From Isotricha intestinalis (taxonomy: Eukaryota; Ciliophora; Litostomatea; Vestibuliferida; Isotrichidae): 12,311 nt of DNA. Where the stretch lies: the NCBI GenBank assembly GCA_023807065.1, contig JAJJLU010004502.1, positions 1-12,311 on the forward strand, in the 5' to 3' direction. A model generated the notes under the pieces. The model was not told where the DNA came from. It was given only the letters and a program-made list of their open reading frames with translations, and did not search any database. A program made the position numbers and the translations under genes. This document shows positions 1 through 7,200 of this stretch, piece after piece. Position 1 is the stretch's first letter; every line of letters starts with the position of its first letter.

Positions 1-177
1 TTATTATAAAATTATTAGGAAACAAATAACTTTTTAATAAGAATATAAATATTCTTTTATAAAATATTTTTTTAAAATTTACAAATTAATTATCATTAAT
101 TGTAATTTTTGTTTTATATCTTAATATAAAAAAAATTAAATAAGAATTTGAAAATAAAATTATAAATATTCAATTTA

Positions 178-252
178 ATGGAAAAAACCTTAGAAGAAAA
201 TACATTAAATAATTTAGATGATAAAGGTTTAAGTAGTTTAATTCCCCATTAA
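178..252 (+). CDS. 24-codon open frame, unknown, possibly a gene remnant
   Basis: ATG at 178 opens 24 codons ending in TAA at 250-252. The product is acidic (MEKTLEENTLNNLDDKG...) and has no recognisable motif. About 23% of its bases are G or C, like the real genes here, while its flanks are much more AT-rich; that contrast is the only reason to list it. It could be a microprotein, a decayed gene start, or a first exon, since a GT lies inside it at AAAG|GTTTAAGT, but I see no convincing following exon. A chance open frame is quite possible. Confidence 0.2.
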   Translation: MEKTLEENTLNNLDDKGLSSLIPH

Positions 253-462
253 ACTTTAAATTTTAAATTAATGTTAAACATTATTACAATTTATTTTTTT
301 AAATTTTAAAAAATTTAATAAAATCTTTTTTTAATAAATCACAATATTACAAACTAAATCAAAAGAGAATAATTAAAGCTTAAAAACTAAATATGAGTTA
401 TTATTAATATTCTTCTTTAATAAACATTAATAGATTTAAAAAATTAAATTTTAAAAAATAAT

Positions 463-602
463 TTCTTTTCAATTTAAGTGAAAAAATGATATTCTTTTCA
501 AATTTGAATTTATAAATTATAATATAATATAAAAAAGTGTATTAAAAGTTCGATAATAAAATAATATTTCATAGGCAAATAAACAGTGAATATTCTTTTC
601 AA
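463..602. repeat. three copies of the 10-mer TTCTTTTCAA
   Basis: TTCTTTTCAA occurs at 463-472, 492-501 and 593-602. The last two copies share a longer ATATTCTTTTCAA core, and related TATTCTTTT strings occur at 50-58 and, inverted, near 752-765. With C rare in this DNA, three copies in 140 bases stand out. No function is evident; a protein-binding site or remnant of a diverged repeat are options. Confidence 0.4.
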
Positions 603-893
603 CCTTAATCAAAATACTTTAAATTTAAATTTATTTTTATTAAAATCATAAAATAAATATCAATAATATTAATCCCAATTTTTTTACTATAATAAATTAA
701 CAATTATCAAAGAAACTATTTAAAATCCTTAATGTTTAATAAAAACAGTTTAAAAAAGAATATCAAAATAGAAATAGACTTTAATAAATCAAAAACAAAT
801 TTTATTTTATATAAAAATAAAAATTCATAATTCTAAAATTATCACTCCTATTGCTTTAAAAAATAAAAATTAAAATAAAATTCTTTTAATTAT

Positions 894-922
894 TATTATT
901 TAATCATTTTTATTAAATAATA
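894..922 (-). terminator. AT-only hairpin 12 bases past the TMEM62-like stop codon
   Basis: The 11-base arms TATTATTTAAT (894-904) and ATTAAATAATA (912-922) are perfectly complementary around a 7-base loop. On the minus strand this lies directly after the stop codon of the phosphoesterase gene, where an mRNA 3' end could form. The lectin gene has a longer hairpin in the matching place. Calling it a 3'-end element is inference; AT-rich DNA makes such pairings by chance fairly often. Confidence 0.25.
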
Positions 923-934
923 TAATTTATTTTA

Positions 935-2941
935 TTACTTCCCTATTAAAGGATAAAATATTTCATTTTTTTCTAAATTAGAATTTTTCCTTTGAGAAAA
1001 TAATAAATATTGAATAATTAAAGGAAAAATAACATAAACTGGATTAAGAATTAAAAAAGGAATTATAACTGATTCACCTACCCATCTTATATTAACTACA
1101 ATACTCACAACAAAAAGTAAAATATACATTAAATAAATATTAAATTTATGAACCCAAGTATCTTTATATTTTAATGTTGAAGTATAATTCATTGCAGGAA
1201 AAATAATTCCAAAAATATAAATATAAACAAATTGAACACACCATCTATCATATTGAAATTTTCCTCCAATACAAATATAAAAAATAAAGGAAAATCCAAA
1301 TTTATTATTAATAGGTTTAAAAAAATGCATTGGAATAATTAAAATTAATAATAAAAAAATAAAGAGATAAGTTCTTAATAATTTAGAAGATTCTTGAATT
1401 CTATATCTCATAATTAAAGGAGAGAATAACAAAATATAAATCCATTGTTTTTTATCTAATATATAATTATTTTCATCATTTATAAAAGTATCAATACTAT
1501 TAATATAATATCCATTAATAGGAAATAAAATAATAAATAAACATAAATAAAAAATAAATATTGTTCCTCTTAAAAAATTATATCCTCTTTGCAATTTAAT
1601 TGTTACTTCTTTTTCATTAGTATATTGTTCACCTATATAAAATTTTCTTTTAAAAGAAAAATTATATTTAGTATCATTATTATATACTTCAATATTATAA
1701 ATTCCATTTTTTTCACAATGAACATCCAATTGATATAAATAAGCACCATTTTTCATTTTTTTAATTAAATTTAATCTTCCATTAAAATCACCTTTAACAA
1801 AAATATCAATTTCATTTTCATAATAAGAAATAACTCTTATAGGAAAATCCTTTAAATTAAAAATTTGATGATCAGAAATATCATATAAAGGAATAGGATG
1901 TGTTATAAAAATATATTGTTTATTTTTAAAAGGTTTAATAGTATTATAAACATGTCTTCCATTATCAATAGTAATTAAACCAAAACCATGATCTTTTAAA
2001 GCCATTGCAATATATTCAACAGCTCCATGACCATGATGAATAATTATTGTATCTCTTGGATGTAAATGACCAGTATACATATATTTAATATTTGGATTTT
2101 TCATAATCTCTTCAAAAGATTTTTTATTACTTGATTCAATTCCCCAATTATAATCAACGGGATAATGACTAACTATAATTGCATCTTTTGTTTCTGATAT
2201 TATTTTTTCTATTTTATCTAATTGATTTTTATTTGGATGTGCATAAAAATTATATGGTGGATGTGCTATTGGATATCTATAATTATTTATTAATATAAAA
2301 TTCATATTATAAACTTTTAATGTTTTTATAAAATAATCATCTTCATTTTTTACATTTGAACGATTAAATATAAATGAATAGTTTAAATAATAATTTTCTT
2401 TTGAAAATAATTCATCAATTGCCCATGCATCATGATTACCTTGTACATCTATTATATTTTCATTTTTAAATTCTTCATTTAATGTTTTTTTATATAACTC
2501 CCAATCTTCATAAACTTGATATCCTACTTTTGGAAATAATTTGGTTTTGTAATTATGAACTAAATCTCCTGTAAATAAATTAAAATTAACTTTATAATTT
2601 TTAATATGTTTTAAAAGATCTTTTATTTCTTTTGTTCTTTCAGGCATTGTTTCAGTTAGATGAATATCAGAAACATGAGAAAAAATTAATGGTTCTTCGT
2701 ATTTATCAAATTTTTTTGTTTCATTTTGAGAAATAAATGTTTGAGATGGATGATATCTTGGAAAAATAAATCCTAATAATATAAAAATAAAAATATAGAA
2801 GAACCAAAACATTTGAGATAGAAATAATATTTTATTTTTAATTTTGTCTTTTCCTGTTTTTTCTTTAGGTTTTGAAATTAATGTTAAATTTTTATTATTT
2901 GGTTTTGATTTTTTTAATAAATTTTCTTTATTTGATTTCAT
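935..2941 (-). CDS. TMEM62-like membrane calcineurin-type phosphoesterase
   Basis: This 668-residue protein has the TMEM62 layout and near its usual length (the human protein is about 640). A Lys-rich N-terminus (1-38) is followed by one membrane segment (about 43-60). The metallophosphoesterase domain (about 85-340) has all its metal-binding motifs: SDIH with D92 and H94, GDLV with D126, GNHD with N169 and H170, SHYP with H259, and GHLH with H292 and H294. A beta-rich region (about 345-450) precedes a C-terminal bundle of roughly five or six membrane segments (about 458-476, 500-512, 522-540, 570-583, 602-618, 624-648). Basic residues before the first segment would place the phosphoesterase domain in the lumen or outside the cell. 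Sequons at N73, N187, N193, N422 and N427 fit that. The substrate of TMEM62 proteins is not known to me. Start: ATG at 2941; the stop is TAA followed by a second TAA. No introns are seen. Confidence 0.88.
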   Translation of the reverse strand: MKSNKENLLKKSKPNNKNLTLISKPKEKTGKDKIKNKILFLSQMFWFFYIFIFILLGFIFPRYHPSQTFISQNETKKFDKYEEPLIFSHVSDIHLTETMPERTKEIKDLLKHIKNYKVNFNLFTGDLVHNYKTKLFPKVGYQVYEDWELYKKTLNEEFKNENIIDVQGNHDAWAIDELFSKENYYLNYSFIFNRSNVKNEDDYFIKTLKVYNMNFILINNYRYPIAHPPYNFYAHPNKNQLDKIEKIISETKDAIIVSHYPVDYNWGIESSNKKSFEEIMKNPNIKYMYTGHLHPRDTIIIHHGHGAVEYIAMALKDHGFGLITIDNGRHVYNTIKPFKNKQYIFITHPIPLYDISDHQIFNLKDFPIRVISYYENEIDIFVKGDFNGRLNLIKKMKNGAYLYQLDVHCEKNGIYNIEVYNNDTKYNFSFKRKFYIGEQYTNEKEVTIKLQRGYNFLRGTIFIFYLCLFIILFPINGYYINSIDTFINDENNYILDKKQWIYILLFSPLIMRYRIQESSKLLRTYLFIFLLLILIIPMHFFKPINNKFGFSFIFYICIGGKFQYDRWCVQFVYIYIFGIIFPAMNYTSTLKYKDTWVHKFNIYLMYILLFVVSIVVNIRWVGESVIIPFLILNPVYVIFPLIIQYLLFSQRKNSNLEKNEIFYPLIGK

Positions 2942-2946
2942 TTTTA

Positions 2947-2958
2947 TTTATATTGTTT
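2947..2958 (-). promoter_or_regulatory. AAACAATATAAA motif upstream of the TMEM62-like gene
   Basis: Read on the minus strand, AAACAATATAAA ends 5 bases before the ATG. The same 12-mer lies 57-68 bases upstream of the channel ATG (8947-8958), and the lectin leader contains a related TTAAACAAT. A second shared string, AATTGTCAAT, lies at 2986-2995 here and at 11506-11515 before the lectin gene. These could be core-promoter or initiator elements. The evidence is only sharing between genes within AT-rich DNA, so the call is tentative. Confidence 0.2.
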
Positions 2959-3605
2959 AATATAATTTGTATTAATAATTTTTTAATTGACAATTTAATT
3001 CAATGATTCTTATTTAAAAAAATATTTGTTTTAATATTATAATTAACTATATTTTAAATCATTTTATGTGCTAAGTATTAACTGAAGATTTTTAATTATA
3101 TCAGTAATATCATTATTGAAAATGATGTATTGCCATAACTTTTATAACTAAAAAAGATATTTCCATATTATATTTTTATAAAAGTTTGATTTTTTCTCAA
3201 AAATACTAAAATCCTGAATTATCACTATAACAACAATAAATTACATTCTTTTTATAATAATATTCTATTTTATATTTTTCTTATATAGATTTATTAAATT
3301 ATTATTAATTCACTCTTTTTTAATTTTTTTAAGGATTAAAATTAACATAATCATTGTGAATTAAAATTATTTTTATCAACACAAAGAAAAAAATCATTAT
3401 TTTTTTGAAAATTGGAATGAACATTAAAGTAAAAAATGTTGTTTTTCTTTTTTTTCATTATAATAATATATTAAATAATATTACATTTGCAATTTAAAAT
3501 CATATGTTAATTGTTAAATTTTTTATTTTTTAATTGAAAGTGGGGGTAATTTGAGACTTTTAATTAATTTTATTTATACTATTATAGATATTTATTTTAA
3601 GTTTG

Positions 3606-3698
3606 ATGACATTTATAGGAATTTTACATAAATTTTGGGAATATGTAATTCAAAAATTCTTATTATTCCTAAAATCCAAAAGAGAATTTTTGTTTTAA
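3606..3698 (+). CDS. 30-codon open frame, probably not a gene
   Basis: ATG at 3606 opens 30 codons to TAA at 3696-3698. The product is hydrophobic and basic, with no recognisable family. Its G+C content (about 20%) is near that of the genes and above the surrounding spacer. It may be a chance frame or a decayed gene fragment. Nothing around it suggests a promoter. Confidence 0.1.
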   Translation: MTFIGILHKFWEYVIQKFLLFLKSKREFLF

Positions 3699-3790
3699 TT
3701 CTAAAATAATCTATAAAAATATTATATTTTCTTTGAAAATAGGAAAAATACAAAGTCATCAGTCTTTGAAATAGTTTATTAAGGAAATTT

Positions 3791-3811
3791 ATAATTTATA
3801 ATTTATAATTT
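3791..3811. repeat. three tandem copies of ATAATTT
   Basis: Three exact head-to-tail copies of the 7-mer ATAATTT lie at 3791-3797, 3798-3804 and 3805-3811. It is an ordinary AT microsatellite with no apparent role, likely to vary in copy number. Confidence 0.7.
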
Positions 3812-4216
3812 TTCTTTATATATTTGCTTTCTCTTTAAATTAATTTTTCAATTGTGATTTGAAATTGCTCTATGAATTATTTTATATATTTGAATGAAAA
3901 GTAAATTTCTTGTTATTGATATTTTCATCAATGACATACATATTTCAATTTATCTTAATTAACATTGACATAAAAAATAAATTTCTAATAATAGAAATTT
4001 TTTTATTTAAAAAAATATATTTTTAATACAAATATGTTCAATTTATTAATTTTAATCTAATAAAATGTGTTGTCTATATTTAAATTCCATAAATTGATTT
4101 TTTTAATTTAAATGAAAAGATATTATAAAATAATTTCATTTTATATAATATAATTTAATTTAATAGAAAAATGATTATAATAATGATCCTTTTCTTTGAT
4201 TATTTAAATGAAGGTA

Positions 4217-7200
4217 TTATATTTTCTCTTTTAAATTCGATTTTAAATTTTCTGTCTCATAATTTTCGTTAAAATCTCTTTTATTGTGTTTTTCAATAAT
4301 TTTCGCAATATTTTTCAATCTTTGGGAAAAATTAATATTTGATTTATTATATTCTTCTTTATTTGAAAAAGAAGAAAAAAATTCAGAATAAAAAGAATTA
4401 GGATTATTTAAATTAAGAGAGTTTTTCTTAATATTATTTCTTATTAAATTTAATTTACTTAGATTTTCACTACTATTATTTTTTTCATTATTTTTTGGAT
4501 TATAAGTATTTTCACTTTTCCCAGAAATACTTTTATTTATTGTGTTACTCACTCCTATATTTTTTGTCGAATTTATTCTTTTTCTATTAGAAAAATTAGA
4601 TGATTTCATAGTATTCATCATATCAATAATAGAAATATTATCATTTAAATAATTGTGTTTTGAATTTAAAGGAGATTCACTTTCTGATATTTTTTCATTA
4701 TTTTTTAATTTCTCAATTTGAATAAACATCATTTTATTTAACTTTTTCCTATTAATAGGTGAATTATTAAATGCATTAAATTTATCCAAAAATGAATTTT
4801 TCATATCATTTGAGTTCTTAATAACACTTTTAGTTGTCTTTGAATTAGGTAAACTATTTCTTCTTTGAAATTTATCATTATTTTTTTGTTTAATATCATT
4901 ATTGAATTGTTGTATAAGATATTCAAAATTTTTTGTTTTTTTTTTCCCCCCTTTCAAAGAAAAGTTTTCTAATTTTTCTATTCTAATAAAATCAAAAGAT
5001 GATTTTTTTATTATTGTTCTATTTTTATTAATATCATTTAAATGTAACTTACTATTATTATTTTGAAATTCACAATTTAAAAGCATTAAAATACTATTTG
5101 GATATTTTTTTTTAACACTCTCTAAACTTTCACTATCATTTAATATAATATGATTACTTATATTTGAACAATTCATAATTTCCTTTGGTATAATACCATT
5201 TGAAATATTTTCACTTTGATTAATTTCAATGGATTCTTCAAAAGGAAAATTTTCTTTATTGATTTCATTTTCAAAATAATGATAATTTGAAGAAATTAAA
5301 GTTTCATTTTCTTTAGAACTTTTTTCAGTAATATAATCTATAAATTTATGAGTTGGATTTGTAATTATTGTTTTTTTTGAGTTAATTGAACTTTTTTCAC
5401 TATCTGAAGAATATAATTGACTTTCATAATTTGATTTTAGGCTACTTTGACTATTTTTACTTTTTAAACTATTAGAATCTAAAGAAAACTCTTCTACTTC
5501 ATTAATAGTTTTTATTAATGATTTTTTGATTTTATTTGGATTTTCTTTTTCTTCTTCTTCGTTTTCTTCTTCGTTTTCTTCTTTTTCTTCTTCATTTTCT
5601 TCTTCCTCATTTTCATCACTTGGAATACTTTGTAATACACATTTTTCTTTTTTGTTTTTAAAAGAATTTATCATATTGTTTGCATTTAATAACTTATTTC
5701 CTCCATTAGGATCAATTCTAAAATAATTAATTTCATCGTTTTCATTTTTATTCCCTTCATTATGAATTAAAAAAAAATTTAATGTTTTGTTAATTAATCT
5801 TTCAATTTGTTCCATATTAAACAAAGATTTTTTAATTATCTTCCTCCAAATTTTTGGGAAATTCATTGATATTTCTACAGCATCTGCTTTTTTTAATAAA
5901 AATAATTCACAATTATTACTTTTTACTTTTACACTTAATGGTGATTTTTTATTCAAAAACATTAATATATCACCAAAATACTCATTTTTTCTAATTTCAA
6001 TTATTTTTAAATAGTGTTTTTGAGGTTTAATTATTTTATCAAATTTTTTTAAGAAATTATCTTCTTTTATTTCTTCTTTAGTAGGTACATCAATAATATT
6101 TGGAATATTATTATTATTTGATGATGCTTCAAATGGTACAATATTTTTTGTTAAATTATATTTTAATGAAGCTCTTGAATGTCTTATAGTTTGTATTTTA
6201 TTTATTGTTTCTTTTTTAATAATAAGTGGAATTGGAATTTCTAAAGAAAGTCTTCCTTTTTTAACAAATATAATTTCATCAATATAATCTCCTTCATTTA
6301 CTAATTTTTCATTTTTTTCAGCTTGAATTGGTTTTAAAGCTAATATTACTCTAATAATAAAATCTGTGTTATTAAAATTTTTAAAAAAAATAAAATTATT
6401 GATAATATCTTTATACATTTCCATTATTAATTTATTTCTTAATGAAAGAGGTAAATTATCAATAATTTCATGTTTATCTTTTTTTTCATTAGCTAAATCA
6501 TATAATAAAAACTTTGAGATTTTTTCAAAAAGTTCTTGAGGCATTGTTTCATGTTCAACTCTTATATTTTGTAAAATTTCAATTTTTTTTGAGTATTTTA
6601 AAGCCTTAGAATCCATATTTTGAACATAATTTGATAAAAATGAAACAAAAAAAGAATAAATTATAATTCCAACAAATAATAATATTAAATTAAAAATTCT
6701 TTCATATAAAGAAATTGAGACAATATCACCATAACCAATAGTAAAAACAGTGGCACAAATATAATATAAAGATGCAATATAAATATCAATTTTATTTTTT
6801 TGAAAATTTAAATCATTTAAATATACCCAATTTGGATGAGATAATTTAGATAAATAAATAAATATACATGAAAGAAGATGAACACTTACAAAGAAAATAA
6901 ATAATGCCATATATAGAGTAAACCATTTTAATAACACACCATCTATTCTTTTCATTTTTTTATGAATTGAATTTATGAAAGAATTATTATTAAAAGTTTT
7001 ATACAGTTTAAATAATCTGATTAATTGGAATAATTGTAGTATTTTCCAAAAATTATTTGTATAAGCATAAACAATTGTATTACTTTTTTGATAATAATCC
7101 ATCATTTTAAAAATTGAATTAAAGGGAATCCCACTTATAAAATTAATTGTAAACCATTTTTTTAAATATTGTTTTATGATTAATTTATTATTTGTTATTA

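Larger units (their letters stand above)
1..934. other. AT-rich spacer downstream of the TMEM62-like gene
   Basis: This stretch is almost entirely A/T with many stops in all frames on both strands. Nothing in it resembles a conserved protein, tRNA or rRNA. It holds a 24-codon open frame (178-252, plus strand), a 10-mer repeated three times (463-602) and a perfect AT hairpin next to the stop codon of the following minus-strand gene (894-922); each is listed separately. A near-palindrome of A and T lies around 798-825 but is imperfect. Confidence 0.7.
2942..4216. other. AT-rich spacer between phosphoesterase and channel genes
   Basis: Spacer between two genes transcribed in the same direction, so it should hold the 3' end of the channel gene (right side) and the promoter of the phosphoesterase gene (left side). 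Stops are dense in all frames. It contains a 30-codon open frame (3606-3698), a small tandem repeat (3791-3811), a GC island with five Gs (3542-3546) and a weak hairpin of arms AAATGAAA (4110-4117) and TTTCATTT (4134-4141), about 75 bases past the channel stop. No RNA gene is visible. Confidence 0.65.

Noticed and set aside
3537..3557. GC island with GGGGG at 3542-3546, considered as a telomere or RNA-gene remnant
   Set aside because: It is a single short run without repeats or tRNA-like stems.
5526..6014. Plus-strand open frames within the channel gene (5526-5726, 5787-6014, and likewise 8022-8207)
   Set aside because: They are antisense shadows of the channel gene; the first is simply the complement of the Glu-codon repeat, giving a Ser/Phe repeat with no family resemblance.
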